A stretch of DNA of 64,000 nucleotides from Merdimonas faecigallinarum (GCA_019119285.1 DWXJ01000032.1:1-64000); one strand, 5' to 3'. Counted from the stretch's first letter, positions 50,246 to 61,030 are shown. The notes: generated by a model from the letters alone, not told the origin. Numbers and translations are program-made.

Positions 50246-51307
50246 ATGATTACAAGAGAACAGACAAAAAAGATAAAGATCGGCAGCCGCGTCATTGGCG
50301 GCGGAAATCCGGTGGCGATCCAGTCTATGACAAATACCAGAACAGAAGACGTGGCGGCTACGGTGGGACAGATTCTTGCCCTTGAAAAAGCCGGCTGCGA
50401 GATTATCCGCTGCGCGGTTCCTACCATGGAAGCGGCAGAAAGCCTTGCAGAGATCAAAAAGCAGATTCATATTCCGCTGGTTGCAGATATTCATTTTGAT
50501 TATCGTCTTGCGATCGCGGCTATTGAGCACGGAGCAGACAAGATCCGGATCAATCCCGGCAATATCGGGGATGAGACAAAAGTGCGTGCCGTAGTAGAAA
50601 AAGCGAAAGCATATCATGTGCCTATCCGGGTCGGCGTAAACAGCGGTTCTCTGGAAAAACGGCTGGTGGAAAAATACGGAGGAGTCACGGCGGAAGGCCT
50701 GGTGGAGAGCGCACTGGAAAAAGTACATATGATTGAAGATATGGGATATGACCAGCTTGTAGTCAGCATTAAGTCTTCGGATGTCATGATGTGCGTCCGC
50801 GCCCATGAACGGATCGCGGAAGTCTGCCCGTATCCGCTGCATGTGGGGATTACAGAATCCGGTACTTTGCTGGCCGGAAATATCAAGTCCTCCATTGGTC
50901 TTGGACTGATCCTGTCACAGGGGATCGGAGATACGATCCGCGTGTCTCTCACCGGCTCTCCGGTGGAAGAGATTAAATCCGCCAAATTAATCTTAAAGAC
51001 ACTGGGGCTTCGCAAAGGCGGTATCGAAGTCGTGTCCTGCCCTACCTGCGGCAGAACAAAGATAGATCTTATCGGTCTTGCAAACCAAGTCGAAGAGATG
51101 GTGCAGGATATTCCTCTTGACGACATAAAAGTAGCGGTTATGGGCTGCGTAGTCAATGGGCCGGGGGAAGCAAAAGAGGCGGATATCGGCATTGCCGGCG
51201 GGATCGGAGAAGGACTGCTGATCAAAAAAGGCGAGATCATAAAAAAAGTGAAAGAAGAAGAGTTATTGGAAACATTAAAACAGGAGCTGCTGCACTGGAA
51301 TGAGTAA
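50246..51307 (+). CDS. ispG: (E)-4-hydroxy-3-methylbut-2-enyl-diphosphate synthase
   Basis: A 353-residue iron-sulfur enzyme of the MEP isoprenoid pathway, making HMBPP from MEcPP. The N-terminal TIM barrel (GNPVAIQSMTNTRTEDV, DIHFDYRLA) is followed by the C-terminal cluster domain with ligands in SCPTCGRT and CVVNGPGEAKEADIG. AAAAGGAGAGG lies ahead. Its end overlaps polC by eight bases, a common ispG-polC arrangement in Clostridia. Confidence 0.97.
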   Translation: MITREQTKKIKIGSRVIGGGNPVAIQSMTNTRTEDVAATVGQILALEKAGCEIIRCAVPTMEAAESLAEIKKQIHIPLVADIHFDYRLAIAAIEHGADKIRINPGNIGDETKVRAVVEKAKAYHVPIRVGVNSGSLEKRLVEKYGGVTAEGLVESALEKVHMIEDMGYDQLVVSIKSSDVMMCVRAHERIAEVCPYPLHVGITESGTLLAGNIKSSIGLGLILSQGIGDTIRVSLTGSPVEEIKSAKLILKTLGLRKGGIEVVSCPTCGRTKIDLIGLANQVEEMVQDIPLDDIKVAVMGCVVNGPGEAKEADIGIAGGIGEGLLIKKGEIIKKVKEEELLETLKQELLHWNE

Positions 51308-54300
51308 ACCGTTTTTTGAAGTATTTCCTACGTTAAAACTGAATGATGACCTGTGGATGCTGTTTGAATCCACAAAGGTGACGAAGGTGGTCACAAATTC
51401 AGCCAGGGATTATGTCCGCATACATCTTTTCAGCCGGCATCTGATCCAGAAACAGCACATTTACGAGGTGGAAGATCTGCTCAAGGATCAGCTTTTTGCC
51501 AGAAGCCGGATCCGGGTGGAGATCCTGGAAGAGTATGAATTGTCCGGACAGTATACGCCGGAAAATCTGATGCGGGAGTACTATGACAGTTTTCTCCTGG
51601 AACTGAATGAAAAAAGTGTCGTAGAGCGGAACATGCTGCAAAGCGGAGAGTATTCTTTTGAGGATGAGAATATCCTTCTGCTGAGAATGACGGATACGAT
51701 CGTAGCGCAGGGCAGAAGAGAAGCCCTGACCCAGTATCTGACCGGCGTGTTTGAAGAACGCTTTCACCGTCCGATTGAAGTGCGGGTGATCTTTGAGGAG
51801 CCAAAAGACAGTAAACTCAAATATAATGACGAGAAGCTGAAGTTGGAAGTAGACGCTATCCGCAGGCAGAGGAAAGCTCTTCGGGAGGAAAAAGAAGCCA
51901 GGAGGCAGGAAGAAAAGAAGGAAGCTGCCACAGCTTCTGGCGGAACCCAGAAACAAAAAGGAAAAAGGAGCGATTATAAAGGCTCTTATTACAGCGCAAA
52001 GCGCCAGAGTGACGATCCGAACCTGATCTATGGCCGGGATTTTGATGATGAACCGATCGAACTGTCACAGGTAGTGACGGAAATGGGAGAAATCACAATC
52101 CACGGGAAGGTGATCAGCTTTGATACCAGAGAAATCCGGAATGAAAAAACCATTGTTATGTATGCGGTGACAGATTTTACGGATACGATCATGGTGAAAA
52201 TGTTTGTGAAAAATGAGCAGCTCCCGGATATCCTGGCAGAGATCAAGCCAGGGGCGTTCTTAAAGATTAAGGGCGTAACAGCCATTGATAAATTTGACAG
52301 GGAACTGGGGATCGCTTCTGTCACCGGAATCCGCAAGATCAGTGATTTTACCCAGTCCAGACAGGATACGGCGCCGGAAAAGCGGGTAGAGCTTCACTGT
52401 CATACGAAAATGAGTGACATGGATGGAGTGTCCGAAGTAAAAGACCTGGTAAAGCGGGCCCACGACTGGGGGCACAAGGCCATCGCCATTACCGATCACG
52501 GAGTGGCCCAGTCCTTTCCGGACGCGAACCATTACATAGAAACGCTGGATAAAGACGATCCGTTTAAAATCATCTATGGAGTGGAAGGGTATCTGGTGGA
52601 TGATCTGACGGACGTGGCTGTCAACGAAAAAGGGCAGTCTCTGGATGGAACCTACGTGGTATTTGACCTGGAGACTACCGGATTTAGTCCTGTCAAAGAT
52701 AAGATCATTGAGATCGGAGCCGTGAAGGTTGAGGATGGAAAGATCACGGACCGGTTCAGCACTTTTGTGAATCCCGGGATACCGGTTCCCTTTGAGATTA
52801 CCCGGCTGACCAGCATCACAGACCAGATGGTCATGGACGCGCCGGGGATTGAAGTGGTATTACCGGAATTCCTTGCATTTATCGGAGATGCGGTGCTGGT
52901 AGCGCACAACGCGTCCTTTGACGTGGGATTTCTGGAGCAGAATATGCGCTATCTGGACCTGATGCCGGATTTTACTTCTGTGGATACCGTGGCGCTTGCC
53001 AGGATGCTTCTGCCTACATTGTCCAAGTTTAAGCTGAATATTGTGGCAAATGCTTTGAATATTTCGCTGGAGAATCATCACCGGGCGGTGGATGATGCGG
53101 GAGCGACCGCAGAGATCTTTGTAAAATTTGTACACATGCTAAAGGACAAAGGGATCCACGATCTGACGAAGCTGAATCATTTCGGGACCCAGAGTGAAAA
53201 TGTGGTGAAAAAACTTCCCACGTATCATGTGATCATCCTGGCCTGCAACGAAGTGGGGCGGGTGAATCTGTATACCCTGATCTCCAAGTCTCATCTGGAA
53301 TATTATGCCAGAAGACCCAGGATCCCGAAAAGCGTACTTTCCAGATACCGGGAAGGCCTGCTGGTGGGAAGCGCCTGTGAGGCAGGAGAACTTTATCAGG
53401 CTCTTCTGAGTGAAAAGTCTGATGCCAGGATTGCAAAGATCGTCAGCTTTTATGATTATCTGGAAATCCAGCCTGTGGGAAATAACCGGTTCATGATCGA
53501 CAGTGACCGCATCAGAAACGTAAATTCTGTGGAAGATATCCGTAATCTGAACCGCCGGATCGTAAAGCTGGGAGAACAGTTCGCAAGGCCTGTGGTTGCC
53601 ACCTGCGACGTACATTTTATGGATCCGGAGGATGAAGTCTACCGGCGGATCATTATGGCAGGAAAAGGTTTTTCAGACGCTGATGAACAGGCGCCTTTGT
53701 ATCTGCATACCACGGACGAGATGCTGGAGGAATTTGAATACCTGGGCTCTGCGAAAGCCAGGGAGATCGTCATCGAGAATCCAAATAAGATCGCAGACAT
53801 GATCGAGAAGATCACGCCCATCCGGCCGGACAAGTGCCCGCCGGTGATTCCGGATTCGGATAAGCAGTTAAGAGAGATCTGTTATAATAAAGCCCATTCC
53901 ATGTATGGAGATCCGCTGCCGGAGGTGGTAACGGAACGTCTGGAACGAGAACTGAATTCCATCATTTCCAATGGATTTGCGGTCATGTATATCATTGCCC
54001 AGAAGCTGGTGTGGAAGTCCAATGAGGACGGATATCTGGTAGGTTCCCGGGGATCCGTAGGATCTTCTTTTGTTGCCACCATGGCGGGAATCACAGAGGT
54101 CAATCCCTTAAGCCCTCACTATTACTGTAAAAAATGTCATTACAGCGATTTTGATTCCGAAGAAGTCAGAGCCTATGCCGGAGGCTGCGGCTGGGATATG
54201 CCGGATAAGCTGTGCCCGGTCTGCGGGGAGCCGCTTACAAAGGACGGTTTTGATATCCCCTTTGAGACCTTCCTGGGATTTAAAGGAAATAAGGAACCGG

Positions 54301-55787
54301 ATATTGACCTGAATTTCTCCGGCGATTATCAGAGTAACGCGCATAAATACACGGAGGTCATTTTCGGAGCCGGACAGACCTACCGGGCCGGGACGATTGC
54401 CACCCTGGCGGACAAGACCGCGTTTGGATATGTGAAGAATTATTATGAAGAACGGGGACAGGGAAAACGAAACTGTGAGATTGACCGGATCGTCCAGGGA
54501 TGTACCGGGATCCGCAGGAGTACCGGACAGCATCCGGGCGGAATCATCGTGCTGCCGCTGGGAGAGGAGATTAACTCCTTTACACCGGTGCAGCATCCGG
54601 CCAACGATACGACAACGGACATCGTCACCACCCATTTTGATTACCATTCCATTGACCACAACCTGCTGAAACTGGATATTCTGGGACACGATGATCCGAC
54701 TATGATCAAGACACTGGAAGAGTATATCAGTTCTCCGGCTATGGATAATGAATACAATGAAACAGACCACCGGTTTGAAGCAACGAAGATCCCTCTGGAC
54801 GATCCCGGCGTGATGTCTTTATTTCACGACACTTCGGCTCTTGGCATCAAGCCGGACGACATTGGCGGCTGTCCGGTGGGGTGCCTCGGGATTCCGGAAT
54901 TTGGAACTGATTTCGTTATCCAGATGGTAGTAGACACCAAGCCACAGACCCTTTCCGACCTGATCCGGATCTCCGGACTGTCTCATGGGACGGATGTGTG
55001 GCTGAACAACGCCCAGGAGTTGATCCGCAGCGGAAAAGCCACGATTTCCACGGCCATCTGTACCCGTGACGATATCATGACTTATCTGATCAATCAGGGC
55101 CTGGACAGTGAGGAATCCTTTACCATTATGGAGCGTGTCCGGAAGGGAGCCGTGGCAAAAGGAAAATGCAAGGAGTGGCCGGACTTTAAGAAAGACATGG
55201 CGGAGCATGGCGTGCCGGACTGGTATATCTGGTCCTGCGAAAAGATCAAGTACATGTTCCCCAAGGCTCACGCGGCAGCCTATGTAATGATGGCATATCG
55301 CATCGCGTACTGTAAGATCAACTATCCGCTGGCCTATTACGGCGCCTATTTCGGAATCCGCGCCGATGCCTTTTCCTATGAGATCATGTGCCAGGGAAAA
55401 GAGGTTCTGCAGAAATATATTGACGATTATAACAGACGGTCTAATTCCCTGAGTAAGAAGGAACAGGACACTATGAAGGATATGCATATCGTACAGGAAA
55501 TGTATGCCAGAGGATATGAATTCCTGCCCATTGATATCTACCGGGCGAAGGCGACCAAGTTCCAGATTATCGACGGGAAACTGATGCCGCCCTTTGTCAG
55601 CATCGACGGCATGGGTGAGAAAGCGGCGGAAGCGGTAGAAGAGGCGGCCAAGGACGGACCCTATCTGTCCAGGGACGACTTCCGCCAGCGGACCAAGGCA
55701 AGTAAGACAGTGATCGATTATATGGGAGAGTTGGGGCTTCTGGGTGATCTGCCGGAGTCCAACCAGCTGTCACTGTTTGATCTGTAG
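51300..55787 (+). CDS. polC: DNA polymerase III PolC-type alpha subunit
   Basis: A 1495-residue replicative polymerase of low-GC Gram-positives. In order: an N-terminal domain, an OB fold (about 255-345), the PHP domain beginning VELHCHTKMSDMDG, an embedded DnaQ-like 3'-5' exonuclease (VVFDLETTGFSP, about 450-610), then the polymerase core with a Cys4 zinc site (CKKCHYSDF and CPVCGEP) and PDIDLNFSGDYQ carrying catalytic aspartates. The C terminus QLSLFDL is the clamp-binding motif. All parts are intact. Confidence 0.98.
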   Translation: MSKPFFEVFPTLKLNDDLWMLFESTKVTKVVTNSARDYVRIHLFSRHLIQKQHIYEVEDLLKDQLFARSRIRVEILEEYELSGQYTPENLMREYYDSFLLELNEKSVVERNMLQSGEYSFEDENILLLRMTDTIVAQGRREALTQYLTGVFEERFHRPIEVRVIFEEPKDSKLKYNDEKLKLEVDAIRRQRKALREEKEARRQEEKKEAATASGGTQKQKGKRSDYKGSYYSAKRQSDDPNLIYGRDFDDEPIELSQVVTEMGEITIHGKVISFDTREIRNEKTIVMYAVTDFTDTIMVKMFVKNEQLPDILAEIKPGAFLKIKGVTAIDKFDRELGIASVTGIRKISDFTQSRQDTAPEKRVELHCHTKMSDMDGVSEVKDLVKRAHDWGHKAIAITDHGVAQSFPDANHYIETLDKDDPFKIIYGVEGYLVDDLTDVAVNEKGQSLDGTYVVFDLETTGFSPVKDKIIEIGAVKVEDGKITDRFSTFVNPGIPVPFEITRLTSITDQMVMDAPGIEVVLPEFLAFIGDAVLVAHNASFDVGFLEQNMRYLDLMPDFTSVDTVALARMLLPTLSKFKLNIVANALNISLENHHRAVDDAGATAEIFVKFVHMLKDKGIHDLTKLNHFGTQSENVVKKLPTYHVIILACNEVGRVNLYTLISKSHLEYYARRPRIPKSVLSRYREGLLVGSACEAGELYQALLSEKSDARIAKIVSFYDYLEIQPVGNNRFMIDSDRIRNVNSVEDIRNLNRRIVKLGEQFARPVVATCDVHFMDPEDEVYRRIIMAGKGFSDADEQAPLYLHTTDEMLEEFEYLGSAKAREIVIENPNKIADMIEKITPIRPDKCPPVIPDSDKQLREICYNKAHSMYGDPLPEVVTERLERELNSIISNGFAVMYIIAQKLVWKSNEDGYLVGSRGSVGSSFVATMAGITEVNPLSPHYYCKKCHYSDFDSEEVRAYAGGCGWDMPDKLCPVCGEPLTKDGFDIPFETFLGFKGNKEPDIDLNFSGDYQSNAHKYTEVIFGAGQTYRAGTIATLADKTAFGYVKNYYEERGQGKRNCEIDRIVQGCTGIRRSTGQHPGGIIVLPLGEEINSFTPVQHPANDTTTDIVTTHFDYHSIDHNLLKLDILGHDDPTMIKTLEEYISSPAMDNEYNETDHRFEATKIPLDDPGVMSLFHDTSALGIKPDDIGGCPVGCLGIPEFGTDFVIQMVVDTKPQTLSDLIRISGLSHGTDVWLNNAQELIRSGKATISTAICTRDDIMTYLINQGLDSEESFTIMERVRKGAVAKGKCKEWPDFKKDMAEHGVPDWYIWSCEKIKYMFPKAHAAAYVMMAYRIAYCKINYPLAYYGAYFGIRADAFSYEIMCQGKEVLQKYIDDYNRRSNSLSKKEQDTMKDMHIVQEMYARGYEFLPIDIYRAKATKFQIIDGKLMPPFVSIDGMGEKAAEAVEEAAKDGPYLSRDDFRQRTKASKTVIDYMGELGLLGDLPESNQLSLFDL

Positions 55788-55825
55788 GACGGATGAAAAG
55801 AATGAAAAAAGGACGGGGATGAAGA

Positions 55826-56953
55826 ATGGCTTTGAATGTTGCTTTTGCTGAAAAATTCATAACAAAATTGACGGCCTATACCAGCTATAACATCAATATC
55901 ATGAATCAAAAAGGAATTATTATTGCCAGCAGGAATCCAGAACGAGTAGGAGATTTTCATGAAATTGCGTTTGATATGATTTCTGAGCATAAAGATGTGA
56001 TAGAGGTTTCGGAACAGGAAGAGTTCTTAGGAGTGCAGCCGGGTATTAATCTTGCAGTGGTTTGTGAAGGAGAATGGCTGGGAGTCGTAGGTACAACAGG
56101 AAAACCAGGCGAAGTCCGTCCTATTGCCATGGTGATTAAGATGGCTTTGGAGACAATGCTGGAGTATGAGAAGCAAAAAGAACAGATGCTGAAACGGCAG
56201 AATCTGAAAGAACAATTTATGAACCTGTTATTATATGATGAGCATCCAGATCAGGTGAGATTGAAATCTATGGCAGAGCAGCTGGGATATCAGGAGCAGA
56301 TCCCGAGGATTTCGATTTTATGTGTTCCGGTCAAAGAGATCAATCGGGATGATGCCCAGGAAAAAATGACTGTGCTGATAAAAGAAAGTCTTCGTCATAC
56401 ACCTCAGGACATTTCTTTTTGTACACATGATAAAAGGCTGCTGATCTTTAAAACACTGCAAATGAATGAACGGATTCTGGCGGATTATAAGTATTGCATA
56501 GAAGAGTATCTGGAAGAACTGTCAAAAAGAGCTGGAAGGTGTTTCCGTTTTTATGCAGGGAGCGTTCAGGATCAGTTTATTTACTACCGGAGCGCCTATC
56601 AGCACTGCACGTGGCTGGAAAGCCGGGAATGGTCAGAGGAACAGCTACTTTATTTCTATGATCATGTTGATGCGTATATAAAGAATCTGATCCCGACATT
56701 GGAATTACATAAAATATTCAGTGCTTTTTCGAAAAGACTTCCTGGAGGATTTATTGAAAATTATCTGGAAATCATGAATGTCTTAAAGGAAAATGATTAT
56801 AATCTGGAAATCAGCAGTAAAAAGCTTTTTGTGCATAAAAATACACTGGTTTTCCGTTTGGATAAGATCCGAAGTCTGCTAAACATGAATCCGATCAGAG
56901 AAACAAAAGATAGAGAATTCATGGAATATTTGCTGTATTATTTAAAAAAATAG
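55826..56953 (+). CDS. CdaR-family (sugar-diacid/PucR-like) transcriptional regulator
   Basis: A 375-residue regulator. The N-terminal putative sugar-diacid recognition domain (about 5-135; NIMNQKGIIIASRNPERVGD, GKPGEVRPIAMVIKMALE) is followed by a degenerate GGDEF-like middle and a C-terminal PucR-type helix-turn-helix (LEISSKKLFVHKNTLVFRLDKI). CdaR controls glycerate/glucarate genes in E. coli, which fits the glycerate kinase next door. It probably activates the following catabolic genes when its ligand is present. It has its own strong terminator, so the downstream operon is a separate unit. Confidence 0.9.
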   Translation: MALNVAFAEKFITKLTAYTSYNINIMNQKGIIIASRNPERVGDFHEIAFDMISEHKDVIEVSEQEEFLGVQPGINLAVVCEGEWLGVVGTTGKPGEVRPIAMVIKMALETMLEYEKQKEQMLKRQNLKEQFMNLLLYDEHPDQVRLKSMAEQLGYQEQIPRISILCVPVKEINRDDAQEKMTVLIKESLRHTPQDISFCTHDKRLLIFKTLQMNERILADYKYCIEEYLEELSKRAGRCFRFYAGSVQDQFIYYRSAYQHCTWLESREWSEEQLLYFYDHVDAYIKNLIPTLELHKIFSAFSKRLPGGFIENYLEIMNVLKENDYNLEISSKKLFVHKNTLVFRLDKIRSLLNMNPIRETKDREFMEYLLYYLKK

Positions 56954-56971
56954 GAAAATATTGGAAAGTGT

Positions 56972-57015
56972 ATTGCTGTTTTTGTGTTATCAACACAAAA
57001 ACAGCAATTTTTTTT
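56972..57015 (+). terminator. Rho-independent terminator after the CdaR gene
   Basis: Two perfect 17-base arms (56972-56988 and 56992-57008) with a 3-base loop, followed by a run of seven T. No clear promoter was resolved in the 92 bases between it and the glycerate kinase gene. Confidence 0.93.
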
Positions 57016-57107
57016 GTTTTATGAAAAACTGTTTGAATAAAACCAGCCATGTTATATTTTGGATAAGTTAAAACAGTAATCCATTTCAAGATAAATGGGA
57101 GGAACAT

Positions 57108-58277
57108 ATGAAAATATTGATCGCGCCAGACTCGTTTAAAGGATCGGCGAGTTCGGAACATATCATAAAATTATTAACGAAAACGGCAAAAAAATGTTTT
57201 CCAGAATGTGAGGTTATACCGTTGCCAATGGCTGACGGCGGAGAAGGGACATTAGAAGTTCTCACGACGGCAATGCATGGAATATATGAAACATGTGAAG
57301 TGTCAGATCCTGTTGGCAACAGACATTTTGCAAGATACGGGGTTATTGATCAAGAGATGGTTGTCATTGAATCAGCAGAAGTTTTAGGTCTTTCTCTGGT
57401 GAAAAAGGCAGAACGGAATCCATTTCAGGCGAGTTCAAGGGGAACAGGAGAAATGGTTTGCCATGTATTGAAACAGGGATATAAGAAGATGGTTCTTGCG
57501 TTGGGTGGAAGCGCTACAAATGATGGTGGAATAGGGGCCGCTGACGCATTAGGAATCCAGTTTTTCGATAAGAACGGAAAGCGTCTGGAGCCTATCGGTG
57601 AGAACTTAGGGAAAATAGAAAGAATTAATATAGATCAAATGCTTCCAGAATTAAAGGAAGCAAAGATTACGATTATCTGCGATGTAAAAAATCCTCTGGT
57701 AGGAAAAAATGGAGCCACTTATGTATATGGACCACAAAAAGGCGGAACGAAGAAACAACTGGAAATTCTGGAATCGGGAATGAAGCATTACGCGCAGGTG
57801 TTGATAAGGGAATTTGGAAAGGACGTAACAAGTCTTCCCGGAAGCGGTGCGGCAGGGGGACTGGCAGTTCCGTTTCTGGTATTTGGGAATGCGAGTATGG
57901 AATCAGGGATTCATACAATTCTGAAATTGCTTCAATTTGAGGAATATGTTAAGGAAGCAGATCTGGTGGTAACAGGGGAAGGAAGGGTTGATGGGCAGTC
58001 AGCTTGTGGAAAAGTTCTTTCTGGAATCGGAGAATTATGTGGCAAGTATCATAAACCGGTGGCGGTTATTGCCGGAGGAATGGGTGAAGGCGCAGAGAAA
58101 ATATATTCCTGCGGTATTGATTCTATTATGACTACGGTAAATGGAGTGATGGATATGGAGACAGCAATGGTAGAAAGCGACAGATTGATTACGGATGCAG
58201 CGGAACGCATGTTTCGATTTATTCAATTAGGTATGAAGCTGCAAAATAGTGAAAGTAAAGGGGGTGAGTCAAGATGA
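57108..58277 (+). CDS. Glycerate kinase (GarK/GlxK type)
   Basis: A 389-residue glycerate 2-kinase. The N terminus ILIAPDSFKGSASS, PMADGGEGTLEVL, ALGGSATNDGGIGAADALG and PGSGAAGGLAVPFLVF are diagnostic for the GarK/GlxK family, which feeds glycerate into glycolysis. GGGAGGA precedes the start. First gene of the catabolic operon, behind a CdaR-type regulator; its stop overlaps the next start (ATGA). It tells us that the pathway delivers glycerate. Confidence 0.93.
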   Translation: MKILIAPDSFKGSASSEHIIKLLTKTAKKCFPECEVIPLPMADGGEGTLEVLTTAMHGIYETCEVSDPVGNRHFARYGVIDQEMVVIESAEVLGLSLVKKAERNPFQASSRGTGEMVCHVLKQGYKKMVLALGGSATNDGGIGAADALGIQFFDKNGKRLEPIGENLGKIERINIDQMLPELKEAKITIICDVKNPLVGKNGATYVYGPQKGGTKKQLEILESGMKHYAQVLIREFGKDVTSLPGSGAAGGLAVPFLVFGNASMESGIHTILKLLQFEEYVKEADLVVTGEGRVDGQSACGKVLSGIGELCGKYHKPVAVIAGGMGEGAEKIYSCGIDSIMTTVNGVMDMETAMVESDRLITDAAERMFRFIQLGMKLQNSESKGGESR

Positions 58278-59626
58278 AAGAGCAATGGAAATTTTTGATA
58301 GACGCGACAGAAAAACAGAAGCAGATCGTATATGATACGGCGCGCACAATCTGGTCGCATCCTGAGATCGGATATAAAGAGTGGAAAACCAGCGCCTGTC
58401 TGGAAGAGCAATTTAAAAAATTAGGCTATAATCTGAAAAAAGCAGGAAACATTCCAGGATTTATCGCAGAAGCAGATACAGGAAGGCCGGGACCGACGAT
58501 AGCGATTCTGGGTGAATTAGATTCGCTGATCTGTGCAGGACATCCGGCAGCAGATCCAGATACAAAAGCTGTCCATGCCTGCGGACACAATTGTCAATCT
58601 GCATATCTGGCAGGGCTTGCAGCGGTATTTCAAGAGCCGGGCGTTTTGGAAGGATTGTGTGGAAAGATCCGCTTTGTATCTGTTCCGGCGGAGGAAACGA
58701 TTGATTTGGAATACCGGAATCAGCTGATCCGGGAAGGGACGATCAAGTATCTGGCAGGTAAAATAGAATTTCTGTATCGTGGGTATCTGGATGATGTCGA
58801 TATTGCGGTGATGATGCATGCAGATACGGGCGGTCCTCATCTGGTTGAAGTGTTTGACGGAAGCGACGGATGCATTACAAAGCATTTTGAATTTGAAGGT
58901 AAAGCCGCTCATGCAGGTGTGTCACCGTGGAAAGGAGTAAATGCCTTATATGCGGCTTCCCTGGGACTTGCAGCGTGCAATGCACTTAGAGAGACCTTTC
59001 AGGAAAAAGATTATGTGCGGTTCCATCCGATTATGACAGGAGCTGGAGTGGCGGCTAATGCAATTCCAGAAACAGCCAAATTGGATGCCTATTGTAGGGC
59101 TGGAAATGTAGAGACTATGATCAACACAAATAAAAAGATCAACAGGGCTCTTGCAGGAGCGGCTGCTGCGCTGGGGGCGAACGTACATATTACGGATAAA
59201 CCGGGAAATCTTCCGCTCCATAATTGCAAGGAATTGAATCAGCTGTTTGATGAGATTACCACAGGGATCTATGGGGAGGGAACTGTCTTGCACGGCCCAT
59301 GGCAGACGGGCAGCTGTGATATGGGGGACTTATCTTCTATTCTGCCGGTGTGCCAGCCGATGGTGACAGGAGCGAAGGGAACCATACATGGAGCTGATTT
59401 TGATATGGGAGATATGGACAAATCCTGTATGAATCCGGTCAGGATCTTAACTGTTCTGATCTTTGAACTTCTCAGTGAGAATGGAAAGAAAGCATTGGAC
59501 ATCATAGAACATTATCAACCAGTATATGCATCAAAAGAGGCGTACTTTGAGGCGATCGATCAGATAGCAACAGATTACCGGGCAGTAAGCTATGAGGAAG
59601 ACGGAAGCATAAATTTGAAAATGTAA
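58274..59626 (+). CDS. M20-family amidohydrolase (AbgB-like)
   Basis: A 450-residue metallopeptidase-fold amidohydrolase. WSHPEIGYKEWKTSA, LGELDSL, the metal-binding HACGHNCQ, PAEE and the dimerisation domain with AAHAGVSPWKGVNALYAA match the M20D group (aminoacylases, AbgB). The metal His near the C terminus sits in GTIHGADF. It hydrolyses an amide or carbamoyl bond; allantoate- or ureido-acid-type substrates are possible given the neighbours. GGGGGTGAG ahead of the start; ATGA overlap with glycerate kinase. Confidence 0.87.
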   Translation: MKEQWKFLIDATEKQKQIVYDTARTIWSHPEIGYKEWKTSACLEEQFKKLGYNLKKAGNIPGFIAEADTGRPGPTIAILGELDSLICAGHPAADPDTKAVHACGHNCQSAYLAGLAAVFQEPGVLEGLCGKIRFVSVPAEETIDLEYRNQLIREGTIKYLAGKIEFLYRGYLDDVDIAVMMHADTGGPHLVEVFDGSDGCITKHFEFEGKAAHAGVSPWKGVNALYAASLGLAACNALRETFQEKDYVRFHPIMTGAGVAANAIPETAKLDAYCRAGNVETMINTNKKINRALAGAAAALGANVHITDKPGNLPLHNCKELNQLFDEITTGIYGEGTVLHGPWQTGSCDMGDLSSILPVCQPMVTGAKGTIHGADFDMGDMDKSCMNPVRILTVLIFELLSENGKKALDIIEHYQPVYASKEAYFEAIDQIATDYRAVSYEEDGSINLKM

Positions 59627-59662
59627 TGAATCAAGTGATAAGCAGGAAAGGAGGAGATTGTT

Positions 59663-61030
59663 TTGAAATTTGACAAAATAATCAAGGGTGGAACGATTGT
59701 ATCTCCTGAAGGAAGGTATCGGGGTGTGATCGGAATCAAAGACGGAGTCATTGCAGCTGTTGCTGCATCTGACAAAGGGATGGAGGCAGAAGAGATCATT
59801 GATGCAGAAGGGAAGTATGTTCTGCCGGGAGCGGTGGATGAACATCTTCATTACCAGGAGCCGATCAATCCGGAATCCGAGGATGTAGAGCATGCTACAA
59901 GGGCAGCGGCCATCGGAGGAATTACGACCGGAATCTGTATGGCAAATCTCTGGCTGACCTCTGTGAAGGGATACCATGACATGCAGGAAGTGTTCAATGG
60001 GAAGGCTTATATTGATTACAATTTCCACGGGTGGGCAAAACCAATGAACATGGATGTAGTCGAGGACCTTTGGACACAGACAGAAGTCTCGGCGGTAAAA
60101 ACATACACGACCTATGATGATTTTGTAACAGAAGCAGACCTGTGGGAGATCCTTGAAACAGGAAAAAAGGTAAACGGATTAACCATGATCCACGCAGAAA
60201 ATGATGCCCTGATCAAACTGGCAATCAAACGGCTTTCTAAGACGGGAAGAAAAGATCCTCTGCTCCATGTGGAATCCAGGCCGAAAGAAGTAGAGATTCT
60301 GGCAATCCAGACTGCAATTTATGTTGCAGAACAGACGGGAGCGCCGCTGATCGTGGTACATGTATCTACCGCAGAAGGTCTGAAAATGATTTATGAAGCA
60401 AGACAAAGAGGTGTAAGAGTCTGGGCAGAGACCTGTCCGCAGTATCTGACATTCTTGCCGGAAGATATGGAAAAATATGGCGCATACTTAGCATTTGCTC
60501 CGGTTATGCGGGATCAGAAAAACCAAGATGAGATGTGGGATCTTCTGAAGAAAGGCTATGTATCTACTGTTGGTTCTGATCATTGTCCTTGTCCGGCAGA
60601 AGTAAAAGAGCAGTCTAATGAAGATATGCTTCATGCATTCTGTGGCTGTTCCGGACTGGAAGGATTCCTGGCTATCTTCCTGGATGGAGTCAACAGAGGG
60701 AAAGTGTCTCTTGAACGCATTGTAGAAGTCACTTCTTTAAATCCGGCGAAGCTGAACGGGTTATATCCACGAAAAGGCGCAATCCAGGCAGGGGCAGATG
60801 CAGATATTGTTATTGTAGATATGGAGAAAGAGTATGCGTTGAAAGAGGAAGACCTCCGGGTAAAATGCGGATGGTCGCCCTATGTGGGACGTAGATTGAA
60901 AGGCTGGCCGGTTCTTACCATGGTACGGGGAGAAGTAGTAGCGAAGGATATGGAGGTTGTCGGCGAGATGGGATTTGGCAGACAGTGTCCAAGAGAAGAG
61001 CCATTTACCTATGAGGCATCAGATTTATAA
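59663..61030 (+). CDS. Allantoinase/dihydropyrimidinase-like cyclic amidohydrolase
   Basis: A 455-residue amidohydrolase of the allantoinase/hydantoinase/dihydroorotase class. The metal HxH is in DEHLHYQEP, the likely carboxylated lysine in SAVKTYTTYDD near residue 150, two His in MIHAEN and VVHVSTAEG, and the catalytic Asp in GSDHCPCP. The TTG start is supported by AAAGGAGGAG ten bases earlier. It opens a cyclic amide such as allantoin, a hydantoin or a dihydropyrimidine; the exact ring is not readable. Confidence 0.87.
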   Translation: MKFDKIIKGGTIVSPEGRYRGVIGIKDGVIAAVAASDKGMEAEEIIDAEGKYVLPGAVDEHLHYQEPINPESEDVEHATRAAAIGGITTGICMANLWLTSVKGYHDMQEVFNGKAYIDYNFHGWAKPMNMDVVEDLWTQTEVSAVKTYTTYDDFVTEADLWEILETGKKVNGLTMIHAENDALIKLAIKRLSKTGRKDPLLHVESRPKEVEILAIQTAIYVAEQTGAPLIVVHVSTAEGLKMIYEARQRGVRVWAETCPQYLTFLPEDMEKYGAYLAFAPVMRDQKNQDEMWDLLKKGYVSTVGSDHCPCPAEVKEQSNEDMLHAFCGCSGLEGFLAIFLDGVNRGKVSLERIVEVTSLNPAKLNGLYPRKGAIQAGADADIVIVDMEKEYALKEEDLRVKCGWSPYVGRRLKGWPVLTMVRGEVVAKDMEVVGEMGFGRQCPREEPFTYEASDL